Positions 16,186 to 25,218 of a DNA stretch of 64,000 nucleotides are shown piece after piece; position 1 is the first letter of the stretch, and every line of letters begins with the position of its first letter. Position numbers and translations under genes: made by a program. The notes under the pieces were generated by a model. It saw nothing but the letters and a program-made list of their open reading frames with translations. It made no database searches and was not told where the DNA came from. The DNA is from an uncultured Sutterella sp. (lineage in GTDB: Bacteria; Pseudomonadota; Gammaproteobacteria; Burkholderiales; Burkholderiaceae_F), in assembly GCA_905202595.1 (NCBI GenBank), contig CAJKSP010000004.1, positions 18,250 through 82,249 of the forward strand. The letters are read 5' to 3'.

Positions 16186-16962
16186 ATGTCCACCATTCTC
16201 TTTCCGTCGCCGATCTTCGGTCCCGTGCACTCGAGACGGCTCGGGCTGTCGCTCGGCATCAACCTGCTGCCCCCTGACGGCAAAATCTGCTCGTTCGACT
16301 GCATTTACTGCGAATGCGGCCGCAATGCCGGCCACACGCCTCATCTGCACATGCCGACGCGCAGTGAGGTGCGCGAAGCGCTGGAAGCAAAGCTCTCCGA
16401 CATGGCGGCTGAGAAGCGGCTGCCCGACAACATCACCTTTGCGGGCAATGGCGAGCCCACTTCGCATCCGGACTTTCTCGGCATCGTTGAAGACACGGCG
16501 GCACTGCGAAGCCGCTATGCACCAAAAGCGCGCATCAGCGTTCTCACCAATGCCACGCATATTCTCAAGCCCAATGTATTTAAAGCGCTTACTCTCGTAG
16601 AGAATCCTCTACTGAAGCTTGATACAGTTGATTTGGACTACATTCGCTTTGTTGACCGCCCCACATCACGCTACGACCTGCCTGCGCTCATCGAACAAAT
16701 GAAGGCCTTTAAAGGGCACTGCATGATTCAGACGATGTTCTTGGAGGGCACGCATGAAGGCCGCAGCGTCAGCAACACGAGCGAGCGCTATGTAGGTCCG
16801 TGGCTTGAGACGATTCAAGCGATTGCCCCGAAGCTGGTCACGATCTACACGATTGATCGCGAAACGCCGGATCATGATCTTCGCAAGGCGAAGCCCGAAA
16901 CGCTCGACGCCATTGCCGAACGCGTCCGGTCAGCCGGCATTGAAACCACTGTCAGCTACTGA
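16186..16962 (+). CDS. Radical SAM protein (COG0731-like)
   Basis: A 258-aa radical SAM enzyme with the iron-sulfur cluster motif CSFDCIYC (Cys35, Cys39, Cys42), a GNGEPTSHPDF SAM-binding segment, and VLTNATHI. The start motif PIFGPVHSRRLGLSLGIN is typical of the COG0731 group, relatives of wyosine-forming Taw1 that in bacteria have no assigned reaction. The ATG at 16186 has GGAAA upstream; the frame extends earlier without homology. It lies 30 bases before an unknown membrane protein with a good ribosome site and could be cotranscribed with it. Confidence 0.85.
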   Translation: MSTILFPSPIFGPVHSRRLGLSLGINLLPPDGKICSFDCIYCECGRNAGHTPHLHMPTRSEVREALEAKLSDMAAEKRLPDNITFAGNGEPTSHPDFLGIVEDTAALRSRYAPKARISVLTNATHILKPNVFKALTLVENPLLKLDTVDLDYIRFVDRPTSRYDLPALIEQMKAFKGHCMIQTMFLEGTHEGRSVSNTSERYVGPWLETIQAIAPKLVTIYTIDRETPDHDLRKAKPETLDAIAERVRSAGIETTVSY

Positions 16963-16992
16963 GCGTGCTTCAGCGGCTTGAGGAGCGCAGGC

Positions 16993-18474
16993 ATGCTCGA
17001 AGAAACCATCAAGCAACAGGGACGCTCTCAAGTGAGCGTTACCCAGCGCATTACCCTGCCGCAGCAGGGCGGCCTTTCCTATACGGTCGACACTTACTTC
17101 TTCCTGCCCGCAGAGCTTCTCATCAATGAGCACACTTATACGCACTTGGACTTCGAGAAGCGGCTGAAGACCTACATCCGCCTCTCCTGTCCGCAGCTGC
17201 CGCTCTCTGCGCTCGTTGCGGCCAATGGGCCCTTCGACGAACTGCTCTGGTCTCTTGCCGCTGCTAGTGAGCAAATTCGCGCCGGCAACTCCCGACCGTC
17301 AGCCGAGAGCGAAGACCGGAACCGCTCGACCTTTGAAACAGCCTTCAAGCACTACGCGCTCCTCTATGAGCGAGCCGTGAAGCATGCTGCCGAACAGCTT
17401 TCTGCTGATGCTCAGGCCGGCAAGCTGGACGCGGCACAGATCGAGCAATTCTTTGCTGAGGCAAAAGCTGCCCGCGATGCATTCCGTAGCATAGAAGCGC
17501 GAACCCAAGCGCTTGAAGCCAAGCTTTCATCGCGCGCATATGAAGCATGTGATGAATTCATGTCGGTCAGCACCGCTAAAGCGCTTGCTCCCCTCGTCAA
17601 GAGCCTGCCTGCAGATGTGCAGCAGCTCCTTGCTCAGCATTGGATTGAAGAGAAACGCTATCTCGAAGAGAAATATCCCGGCTCCCAGGCTACTTCTCCT
17701 GCCGACAGAGAGCGCGTCCTCTACCGCTGGCGGGCGGTGCGCAAATTCGTCAACCGCAGCCTCTATCTCAGCATCCACTACCGAAAAGGCGCTCCGCTGC
17801 TTCTTCATTCCATCTACGGCTTTGCCGCTGCGGTATCGATGATCTTCGCCACGCTCGTCGCCTTTGCCTGGCAAAGCCGGTATGGAAGCCTCTCGCTGAA
17901 TCTCTTTTTTGCCTTAGTTCTCGCCTACATCTTTAAAGACCGCATTAAGGAGGTCATGCGGACGCGGCTGCAACACCTCTTCCGGCGCTGGATTCCTGAC
18001 CGCCGGCTTGAAATACGGCAGGGGGATGCATTCAGCGTCGGCACCTGCGAAGAAAGTTTTGACTTCATGTCTGCGAGCGAACTACCTGCTGATGTCGTCC
18101 GCATGCGGATCGATGCCCGAGAAGCCCCCTTCAACTTTCTCAGCCGCGGACGAAGCGAAGAAATCCTGCGCTACCGAAAGCGGGTGCGGCTGCATCCGAA
18201 CCCGAAAATGTTCGCGCAGACAAGTCACCGCATCGTCGACATTACGCGCTTCGACGTGTCGGACTTTCTGCGCAACATTGACAGCCTCTATTCCGAACTG
18301 CCTGAATTCGATCTCGACGAGCCTGAACTCAAACGCATTGAAAAAACGTATCACATTTATATGGCCCGAACGACGCATATCGGCGAGCAGGCTTCGGCTG
18401 ACTTGACGCGTCTGCTCGTCACCGCCGACGGTATCCGTTCGCTTGAGTCGATTGTGACGCCGATGCCGCTTTAG
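16993..18474 (+). CDS. Unknown protein with central pair of membrane segments
   Basis: A 493-aa protein that I do not recognise. The ATG at 16993 has AGGAG seven bases before it. Visible parts: an N-terminal domain of about 110 residues, a charged helical stretch (about 120-250) rich in Ala, Glu and Lys that could be a coiled coil, two adjacent hydrophobic segments at about 270-320 (SIYGFAAAVSMIFATLVAF, LSLNLFFALVLAYIF) and a soluble C-terminal domain of about 170 residues. No signal peptide or known catalytic motif is seen. A strong terminator follows, so it ends the radical SAM transcript. Confidence 0.8.
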   Translation: MLEETIKQQGRSQVSVTQRITLPQQGGLSYTVDTYFFLPAELLINEHTYTHLDFEKRLKTYIRLSCPQLPLSALVAANGPFDELLWSLAAASEQIRAGNSRPSAESEDRNRSTFETAFKHYALLYERAVKHAAEQLSADAQAGKLDAAQIEQFFAEAKAARDAFRSIEARTQALEAKLSSRAYEACDEFMSVSTAKALAPLVKSLPADVQQLLAQHWIEEKRYLEEKYPGSQATSPADRERVLYRWRAVRKFVNRSLYLSIHYRKGAPLLLHSIYGFAAAVSMIFATLVAFAWQSRYGSLSLNLFFALVLAYIFKDRIKEVMRTRLQHLFRRWIPDRRLEIRQGDAFSVGTCEESFDFMSASELPADVVRMRIDAREAPFNFLSRGRSEEILRYRKRVRLHPNPKMFAQTSHRIVDITRFDVSDFLRNIDSLYSELPEFDLDEPELKRIEKTYHIYMARTTHIGEQASADLTRLLVTADGIRSLESIVTPMPL

Positions 18475-18494
18475 CTATCGTCGACGAGAGGCGC

Positions 18495-18538
18495 AAAAAA
18501 GCTCCGCGCGCCATGAAGCGCCGGAGCTTTTTGTTTTG
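18495..18538. terminator. Bidirectional terminator before htpX
   Basis: AAAAAGCTCCG (18496-18506) pairs with CGGAGCTTTTT (18522-18532). T-rich flanks on both strands serve the rightward unknown gene and leftward htpX. Confidence 0.85.
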
Positions 18539-18586
18539 TATCGCTGCGCGGCCGCACACCACAACGTGGTGCGCGGCGCCCGTTCA

Positions 18587-19489
18587 TCAGTCCGCTGCGT
18601 AGCGGCGTTCTTCAAGTGCCTTGATGCGCTCTTCAATGGAGGGATGAGAAGCAAAGAGGCTACCCATGCCGCCAGCAATGCCGAAGCCCTTGACGGAGCC
18701 AGGGAGCTCCTGAGACTCAAGTCCTCCCAGGCGGCGAAGAGCATCAACCATCGGACGGCTGCCGCCCATGATCGAAGCAGCGCCGGCATCGGCATGGAAT
18801 TCACGCCAACGGCTGAAGGCCGCTACAACCATCGACGCCAGGAAGCCGAGCGCAATATCGAGCACCATGGACGTAATGTAATACGCGGCACCAGGCGCAT
18901 CGCTTTCATTGCGAAGAATGCCGCGGTCGACCACCCAGCCGATAATGCGGCTGAAGAAAACAACGAAGGTGTTCATCACGCCCTGCAGCAGGGTCATCGT
19001 GACCATGTCGCCATTTTTGACGTGGCTGATCTCATGAGCAAGCACAGCTTCAAGCTCGTCGCGATTCATCGTGCTCAGCAGGCCCGTCGACACCGCAACC
19101 ATCGAGCTCGAACGCGAAGCGCCTGTCGCAAACGCATTGGGATCGCCCTCATAAATGCCGACTTCTGGCATCGGAATGCCCGCCTTGTCTGCTTGGCGGC
19201 GCACGACATCGACGAGATACTGCTCAAGACCGTTCTGCGGACGATCGACATCGATCATCTGCACGCCCATTGAAGTCTTGGCCATCGTCTTCGAAAGCGC
19301 CAGCGAAATGAGCGAGCCTGCGAAGCCGACTACCATCGAGAAGATGAAGAGAGCGCCGAGATTGAGGCTCTTGCCGGCCATAGTGCCGAAATTCACCCCG
19401 AATACCATCGAAATGATGGTGAGCACGATGCTGAGCATGATGAAGATGGCGAGATTCGCCAGGATCAGCAAGCCGATGCGCTTAAGCAT
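18587..19489 (-). CDS. htpX: Membrane zinc metalloprotease HtpX
   Basis: HtpX (300 aa) is an M48-family inner membrane protease for quality control of membrane proteins. The sequence has two N-terminal membrane segments, the zinc motif HEISH at 152-156, a further hydrophobic pair at about 165-230, the third ligand Glu in REFHADAGAA and a late FASHPSIEERI typical of the family. The length is close to E. coli (293). It follows lapB on the same strand after 240 bases that hold its promoter region. Confidence 0.97.
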   Translation of the reverse strand: MLKRIGLLILANLAIFIMLSIVLTIISMVFGVNFGTMAGKSLNLGALFIFSMVVGFAGSLISLALSKTMAKTSMGVQMIDVDRPQNGLEQYLVDVVRRQADKAGIPMPEVGIYEGDPNAFATGASRSSSMVAVSTGLLSTMNRDELEAVLAHEISHVKNGDMVTMTLLQGVMNTFVVFFSRIIGWVVDRGILRNESDAPGAAYYITSMVLDIALGFLASMVVAAFSRWREFHADAGAASIMGGSRPMVDALRRLGGLESQELPGSVKGFGIAGGMGSLFASHPSIEERIKALEERRYAAD

Positions 19490-19731
19490 ATTTTTCTTTT
19501 TTCCTCAGTAGAAGCGGCGCCGAAAAATGGATGGACTGCGCTGCAGCCAGACGGCTTTCCCTGAAGGGAGAAGGCCGACCGCACTACAAGCGACGCGCCG
19601 GCGGCGCCTGCCGATGAATGAAACAATTCTATGAAGCATGCGCGAATGCACGCGGCGGCAGGCGCTTCGGAATTTGTAACAAAGCCCGCAGACCGGACAG
19701 CCATCAAGGGAAACCCTGATGGTGCGAGCGA

Positions 19732-20907
19732 TCAAGTGCGCACACGACGCTTGATATCCTCGATGCGCCGAGGCGGGAAGCTGTCCCACGAGCCGCAGCC
19801 TAGGCAATGCCAGCTGAAATTGGACGCCAGGAAGCCGCACTTGCGGCATTGATAACGAGAGAATCGCCTCGCATGACGCCCCAAAAGCCCGGCCAGAAGC
19901 TTTGTCTGTTCGTCGTTGGGATCTGCCTGGCTCTTGAGCTGCACCAGCGCATTGAACGCGGACAGACTCGGATGCTCCTGCAGCACCTTGACAGCGATCT
20001 CCTCGGCAGCCGGCGCACCTTCCCACGCGGCAATGCGAGTGAGCGCCGCCTCCATGGCATCAATCGTTCTGCTCGAATCGCAAGCATCCTTCAGCAGCGA
20101 CACGGCTCCTGCCTTGTCGCCGAGCTTGGACATAGCGTCTGCAAGCGGTCCCACCATAATAGGCAGATAGTCTGGAAAGGCTTCTGCCGTACGGTGCCAA
20201 ATGTCAACAGCACCCTGCACATCACCTTGAGCGATGCGCGCAGCTCCCGCAGCAATGCCCACTCGAGGGGTGGCTTTGAAATACGAGCGCGCCTTCTCAA
20301 CCAGAAGATCTGCCTCTTCAAAACGCTTCGCCTTCACTGCGCCTTCAATGCGCTCGCAGTAGAAGTGTGCAATTTCTTCCGTGTGATTCTCGCCAGCGCG
20401 CGTTTCCAGCAGACGCGCAGTCTCCGTTGCCGAAGCCCATTCGTGCTCGGTGACATAGATGCCCAGCAGGCGGCGAAGCGCATAGAGATGCTCGCTTGGC
20501 TCTTCGGAGAGGCGGCGGAACGCCGCTTCAGCCCGGTCGAAAAAGCCGGCCTTGATGTAGTCCTCTGCAAGCTCCTTCAGAGCGCGTGCGCGCTCTTCCT
20601 TTGAAATGTCTGCGCGGTTGTAGAGGCTGCGGTGCAAACGAATAGCCCGCTCGAACTCTCCGCGGCGGCGGAACAGATCGCCGAGCACGTGATGAAATTC
20701 CGTGCGCTCAGGATCCAGGCGAACAGCCTCAATGAAGGCGTCGATGGCCTTGTCGGTTTCCCCGGCCAGCAGAAGCGAAACGCCCTTCGAATACACCTCA
20801 GGCGCATTCCCGTCGTCGGCGTGCTGCCGAAGATCTATCCCGCGGCACAGCCAGCCTGCCGCGAAAAGAAGAGGAACCAGAACGAGGTACCAGAGTTCGA
20901 AGTCCAT
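19732..20907 (-). CDS. lapB: LPS assembly regulator LapB (TPR protein with rubredoxin-like metal site)
   Basis: LapB (391 aa) is anchored by one N-terminal membrane helix (ELWYLVLVPLLFAAGWLCRG) and faces the cytoplasm. In E. coli it delivers LpxC to FtsH, balancing LPS and phospholipid synthesis. TPR repeats fill about 40-330, and the C-terminal rubredoxin-like site has Cys354-x2-Cys357 and Cys368-x2-Cys371. It lies downstream of ihfB, as in other Burkholderiales, but no lapA gene is adjacent; a LapA-domain protein is found at about 61 kb instead. Confidence 0.95.
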   Translation of the reverse strand: MDFELWYLVLVPLLFAAGWLCRGIDLRQHADDGNAPEVYSKGVSLLLAGETDKAIDAFIEAVRLDPERTEFHHVLGDLFRRRGEFERAIRLHRSLYNRADISKEERARALKELAEDYIKAGFFDRAEAAFRRLSEEPSEHLYALRRLLGIYVTEHEWASATETARLLETRAGENHTEEIAHFYCERIEGAVKAKRFEEADLLVEKARSYFKATPRVGIAAGAARIAQGDVQGAVDIWHRTAEAFPDYLPIMVGPLADAMSKLGDKAGAVSLLKDACDSSRTIDAMEAALTRIAAWEGAPAAEEIAVKVLQEHPSLSAFNALVQLKSQADPNDEQTKLLAGLLGRHARRFSRYQCRKCGFLASNFSWHCLGCGSWDSFPPRRIEDIKRRVRT

Positions 20908-21024
20908 GGCTACTGCGCCGACGCATCAAGCGGCCGGCGAATCAAAAGATCGAAGAAAAGTGCTGATTTTACCTCGAAGCGCCAGTCTCCACTGCAATTG
21001 TGCCGACTGCGCCTCGCGGACATT

Positions 21025-21066
21025 GAAAAAGCCGCGGCGCTTCTGATGAAGCATCCGCGGCTTTTG
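21025..21066. terminator. Terminator between ihfB and lapB
   Basis: AAAAGCCGCGG (21027-21037) pairs with CCGCGGCTTTT (21055-21065), with five T after the stem on the minus strand. It ends rpsA-ihfB transcription, so lapB needs its own promoter or read-through. Confidence 0.8.
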
Positions 21067-21131
21067 TTGCCTGTTGAAGGCTTAGGCTTCAGAGAAGCGG
21101 GAGCATTCCCTGAAGCCATTCATCGACTGGC

Positions 21132-21428
21132 CTAAGAGGCTTTGTCCACTCGCTCGCGCAGCCCCTTGCCCGCCTTGAAAAAGACGGAATAGCGGGGATG
21201 CACCGCGACGGGAGAGCCGTCCTGAGGATTGCGTCCCGTCCGCTGGGGACGGAACTTAAGCCCGAACGAGCCGAACCCGCGGATCTCAATCCGATTGCCG
21301 TCGACAAGCGTCTGCGCCATCGTGCGGATGATGACGGCGGCGCCGGCTTCACAGACGCGCGCGCGTTCTCCGTCGTAGAACGACACAAGCTCATCGATCA
21401 GTTCGGATTTCGTCAGGGTCTGACCCAT
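21132..21428 (-). CDS. ihfB: Integration host factor subunit beta
   Basis: IHF-beta (98 aa) pairs with IHF-alpha to bend DNA sharply at specific sites. It shows the HU/IHF fold with the N-terminal MGQTLTKSELIDEL, the central RIEIRGFGSF, and the DNA-inserting arm with RTGRNPQDG and Pro. It lies 21 bases after rpsA in the conserved cmk-rpsA-ihfB arrangement. Confidence 0.97.
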   Translation of the reverse strand: MGQTLTKSELIDELVSFYDGERARVCEAGAAVIIRTMAQTLVDGNRIEIRGFGSFGLKFRPQRTGRNPQDGSPVAVHPRYSVFFKAGKGLRERVDKAS

Positions 21429-21449
21429 GCTGGCCTCCTATGCTGCCGA

Positions 21450-23144
21450 TTACTTCTGCTCGAGCTTGGCCTTGAGCAGCGCGCCAAGGTTCGTCGTGCC
21501 CGCCGCAGCGCCGGCATCGGCATTGAGACGGTCGAGAGCCTGACGAGCCTCGACAGCATCCTTGGCCTTGATGGAGACCTGAATGCTGCGGTTCTTGCGG
21601 TCAAGGCTGGTGATCACGGCTTCGATTTCCTGACCAACCGTGAGACGCGTCGTCGCATCTTCAACGCGGTCAGCGGAGATCTCGCTCGCGCGCAGATAGC
21701 CTTCAACATCGCCGCCGAGGTCGATCACAGCGCCCTTGGCGTCAACCGACTTGACGGTGCCCTTGACGACCGAGCCCTTCTCGTGCGTGCTGACGAAGTT
21801 GCTGAACGGATCGCCGCCGAGCTGCTTGATGCCGAGGCTGATGCGCTCGCGCTCGGTATCGATCGCGAGGACAACGGCTTCAACCTCATCGCCCTTCTTG
21901 TACTTGCGGACGGCTTCTTCACCCGGCTCGTTCCAGGAGAGGTCAGAGAGGTGCACAAGGCCGTCAATGCTACCAGCCAGGCCGATGAACACGCCGAAGT
22001 CCGTGATCGACTTGATCTGGCCCTTAACGTGATCGCCCTTCTTGTGGGACTGCGAGAACTCTTCCCAAGGATTCGGCTTGCACTGCTTCATGCCGAGGGA
22101 GATGCGACGGCGATCCTCATCGATGTCGAGAACCATGACTTCGACTTCGCCGCCAAGCGTGACCATCTTGCGCGGATCGACGTTCTTGTTGGTCCAGTCC
22201 ATTTCGGAAACGTGGACGAGACCTTCAATGCCGTCTTCAACCTCAACGAAGGCACCGTAGTCGGTGATGTTCGTGACCTTGCCGAAGAGGCGCGTTCCCT
22301 TCGGATAGCGACGGGAGATGCCGATCCACGGATCTTCGCCGAGCTGCTTGAGGCCCAGGGAGACGCGGCACTTTTCCTTGTCGAACTTGAGGACCTTGGC
22401 TTCGATTTCCTGGCCAACCTGGACCACTTCGCTCGGATGATGCACGCGGCGCCAAGCGAGGTCGGTGATGTGGAGGAGGCCGTCGAGGCCGCCGAGGTCG
22501 ACGAAGGCACCGTAGTCGGTGATGTTCTTGACGACGCCCTTGACGACGGTGCCTTCCTGCAGCGTCTCAAGGAGCTTGGCGCGTTCAGCGCCCATCGTGG
22601 CTTCAAGAACGGCACGGCGGGACACAACGACGTTGTTGCGCTTGCGGTCGAGCTTGATGACCTTGAAGTCAAAGGTCTTGCCTTCGTAGGGCGTGGTGTC
22701 CTTAACGGGGCGCGTATCGACGAGCGAACCCGGGAGGAACGCGCGGATGCCGTTGGTCATGACGGTAAGACCGCCCTTGACCTTGCCCGTCACCGTGCCC
22801 TTGATCAGGTCGCCGGATTCGAGGGCCTGCTCGAGGTGCATCCAAGCGGCGAGACGCTTGGCCTTGTCGCGGCTGAGAATCGTGGAGCCGTAGCCGTTCT
22901 CGAACGACTCGATGGCGACAGAAACGAAATCGCCAGGCTTGACGGTGATTTCGCCCTGATCGTCCTTGAACTCGTCAGCGGGCACGTAGGCTTCGCTCTT
23001 GAGGCCGGCATTGACGACGACAACGTCCTTGTCGACGCGCACCACTTCGGCGGAGATGACTTCACCCTGGCGCATTTCCTGGCTAGCAAGGCTCTGCTCG
23101 AAAAGCTCAGCGAAGGATTCGGGCTTGTTGGTTTCGTTGGACAT
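21450..23144 (-). CDS. rpsA: 30S ribosomal protein S1
   Basis: S1 (564 aa) unwinds and holds mRNA on the 30S subunit. Six S1 domains are visible, each with the GxVxxIxDxGAFV-type core (for example VKNITDYGAFVDLGG and IKSITDFGVFIGLAG). The start MSNETNKPESFAELFEQSL at 23144 matches homologues; the frame upstream is not coding. No Shine-Dalgarno is visible, as is usual for rpsA, whose translation depends on leader structure and S1 autocontrol. It sits between cmk and ihfB. Confidence 0.97.
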   Translation of the reverse strand: MSNETNKPESFAELFEQSLASQEMRQGEVISAEVVRVDKDVVVVNAGLKSEAYVPADEFKDDQGEITVKPGDFVSVAIESFENGYGSTILSRDKAKRLAAWMHLEQALESGDLIKGTVTGKVKGGLTVMTNGIRAFLPGSLVDTRPVKDTTPYEGKTFDFKVIKLDRKRNNVVVSRRAVLEATMGAERAKLLETLQEGTVVKGVVKNITDYGAFVDLGGLDGLLHITDLAWRRVHHPSEVVQVGQEIEAKVLKFDKEKCRVSLGLKQLGEDPWIGISRRYPKGTRLFGKVTNITDYGAFVEVEDGIEGLVHVSEMDWTNKNVDPRKMVTLGGEVEVMVLDIDEDRRRISLGMKQCKPNPWEEFSQSHKKGDHVKGQIKSITDFGVFIGLAGSIDGLVHLSDLSWNEPGEEAVRKYKKGDEVEAVVLAIDTERERISLGIKQLGGDPFSNFVSTHEKGSVVKGTVKSVDAKGAVIDLGGDVEGYLRASEISADRVEDATTRLTVGQEIEAVITSLDRKNRSIQVSIKAKDAVEARQALDRLNADAGAAAGTTNLGALLKAKLEQK

Positions 23145-23283
23145 TATGTGGAAGAGATTTTGAAAAGCACACCCGCAGGGCGTCGAATCTGGAATTCGAC
23201 GATGCCTTTGGGCGGAGTTGATGAAATGCACTGACGCCGCCTTCCAGACGGCATCAGCGCGGAAATCCGCATCTTACAGCAAC

Positions 23284-23946
23284 TTAGCGGCGCAAGTTCC
23301 ACCAGTCGAGGACTTTTTTGACCGCCGCTTCAATGCCCATGTCGGACGTATCGAGAATGCTGGCGCCCGGCGCGGCGCGAAGCGGCGCCTCCGCCCGTTC
23401 TCGATCCCGGCGGTCGCGCTCCTCGAGATCCCTCGTAAGCGCCTCTAGATCAGCGGATTCGCCCCGCCCGAGAAGCTGCTTGTAGCGGCGTTCGGCTCGC
23501 ACGCGGGCGCTCGCCGTCAGAAACACTTTGAGCTGCGCCTCAGGGAAAACGACTGTACCCATATCGCGACCATCGGCAACAAGTCCCGGGAGCTGCGCCG
23601 CGCGGCGCTGCAGCTCGAAGAGCGCCCGGCGCACGCCCGGCACGGCGGCGACTTTGGACGTTGCTGCGCTTACTGCTTCGGAGCGGATCGCCTGCGTGAC
23701 GTCTTCGCCCTTAAGCAGAATCCGGCCGTTGAGAAAGACGGGCGCCATAGCGGCCGCCTCTCTCTCGAGCCCCGCGGCATCATCAAGCGGGATCCCAGCC
23801 TTGAGCGCCGCAAGCGTTGCAAGGCGGTAAAGCGCGCCGCTGTCCAGATAATGAAAGCCCAGCGCCTTGGCGACAAGGCCGGCAATAGTGCCCTTGCCGC
23901 TCGCAGCCGGACCGTCAATGGCAATGACGGGAATGATTTCGGTCAT
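23284..23946 (-). CDS. cmk: Cytidylate kinase
   Basis: Cmk (220 aa) phosphorylates CMP and dCMP. The P-loop GPAASGKGT lies at 12-20, followed by FHYLDSGALYR (acceptor site), VADGRDMGTVVFP and the Arg-rich lid RDLEERDRRDRERAEAPL. The length is typical. It is 47 bases after serC. In many Burkholderiales pheA, hisC/tyrA and aroA lie between serC and cmk; they are absent here. Confidence 0.97.
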   Translation of the reverse strand: MTEIIPVIAIDGPAASGKGTIAGLVAKALGFHYLDSGALYRLATLAALKAGIPLDDAAGLEREAAAMAPVFLNGRILLKGEDVTQAIRSEAVSAATSKVAAVPGVRRALFELQRRAAQLPGLVADGRDMGTVVFPEAQLKVFLTASARVRAERRYKQLLGRGESADLEALTRDLEERDRRDRERAEAPLRAAPGASILDTSDMGIEAAVKKVLDWWNLRR

Positions 23947-23993
23947 GATTCGTATGGGTAAGTTGCTTCAAAAATGAGGGAATGCGTCCGGAG

Positions 23994-25088
23994 CTAAATG
24001 CTCGCAGGTCCATGCCGCAGCGCAAAAGCTTTCATGAAGTCCGCGAGCGCCTGCGCGCCCTCCACCGGCATAGCGTTGTACATGGAAGCGCGAATACCGC
24101 CAACGCTGCGGTGCCCACCAAGGTTGAGAAGCCCCGCTTCGGCCGCCTCCGAAAGGAAGCTCTGCGTGAGCGCTTCATTTTTCAGGCGGAAGCAGACATT
24201 CATGCGGCTGCGCGACGCCGGCTCAACGCGGCACACATAAGTGTCAGGCATTTCATCGATCGCTCGGTAGACGATGGACGAACGCTCCTTGGCAAGGCGG
24301 TTCATCTCCTCAACGCCGCCATGCTCCTCCACCCAATCCGCCATGAGGGAGGCGACATACAGCTGGAAGACAGGCGGCGTGTTGGGAATGCTGCCCGTGC
24401 GGGAGTAGACGGCGTAGTTCATGAGCGTCGGCACATCGGGACTTGCGAGGCCGAGCAGATCGCGCCGAATCACCACCACGACCAGACCGGCTACGCCGAA
24501 ATTCTTCTGCGCGCATGCCCAGAAGAGGCCGAATTTCTCGGCGTCAATCGGACGAGACAAGAAGTTGCTCGACATATCAGCAACGAGCGGCACGCTCGAT
24601 TCCGCCGGCTGAGGCGTCTCGGAAAATTCCACGCCATGAATCGTCTCGTTGTCGCAGAAGTAGCAGTAGGCGCTCTCGGGAATAAGCGAGATCTCATCGT
24701 TTGCCGGCACGCGAGTGCCGTTGCCGGAGAAGGCGATCTGAGGCCTCGCGAAGCGAAGCACTTCCTTGGCCGCATTTTTGCTCCAGGCACCGGTGACCAG
24801 ATACGAAGCAAGCGGACTTGCTCCGAGAAGATTCATCGGGATCATGGCAAACTGCAGCCGGCCGCCGCCCTGACAGAAGAGGATGTCATAAGCGTCAGGA
24901 ATGGCGAGAAGTCGCCGCAGCTTGGCGCGCAGCTCCGTCAGCAAAGCCTGAACCAGCGGTCCGCGATGGCTCGCCTCCAAAATCGAAAAGCCGCTGCCGC
25001 GATAATCAAGCAGCTCGCCCTGAATGCGCTGAAGCACGCTGAGCGGAAGCATGGCCGGACCCGGCGCAAAGTTGTAAGGACGTTCCAT
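23994..25088 (-). CDS. serC: Phosphoserine aminotransferase
   Basis: SerC (364 aa) is a PLP enzyme making 3-phosphoserine for serine synthesis, and 4-phosphohydroxythreonine for pyridoxine in many proteobacteria. Visible are NFAPGPAMLP, the phosphate-contacting SHRG, LFCQGGGRLQF, and the PLP Lys195 in AQKNFG (Lys198 in E. coli), ending with HRSVGGIRASMYNAM. It follows gyrA on the same strand, but a terminator separates them. Confidence 0.97.
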   Translation of the reverse strand: MERPYNFAPGPAMLPLSVLQRIQGELLDYRGSGFSILEASHRGPLVQALLTELRAKLRRLLAIPDAYDILFCQGGGRLQFAMIPMNLLGASPLASYLVTGAWSKNAAKEVLRFARPQIAFSGNGTRVPANDEISLIPESAYCYFCDNETIHGVEFSETPQPAESSVPLVADMSSNFLSRPIDAEKFGLFWACAQKNFGVAGLVVVVIRRDLLGLASPDVPTLMNYAVYSRTGSIPNTPPVFQLYVASLMADWVEEHGGVEEMNRLAKERSSIVYRAIDEMPDTYVCRVEPASRSRMNVCFRLKNEALTQSFLSEAAEAGLLNLGGHRSVGGIRASMYNAMPVEGAQALADFMKAFALRHGPASI

Positions 25089-25107
25089 AGTTCAAGCGGG
25101 CTGATAT

Positions 25108-25142
25108 GCAAAAAGGGGAGGTCGGCACTGCCGCCTCCCCTG
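25108..25142 (-). terminator. Terminator downstream of gyrA
   Basis: On the minus strand AGGGGAGG and CCTCCCCT (25114-25121 with 25134-25141) form a stem followed by TTTTTGC. It lies about 80 bases after the gyrA stop and before serC. Confidence 0.8.
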
Positions 25143-25218
25143 TGGAAAGGACGCCGCAGAGATGCGCTGGAAGCGCATCCCGCAAAGGCAGAGGGCGCGC
25201 ACAGCGCCGCTCGCTACT

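Noticed and set aside
21198..23234. Open frame of 678 codons on the plus strand across ihfB and rpsA
   Set aside because: It is antisense to S1 domains, which are conserved on the minus strand. Its composition (Asp, Val, Leu, Ala runs) mirrors the codon bias of rpsA, and no known domain is seen.
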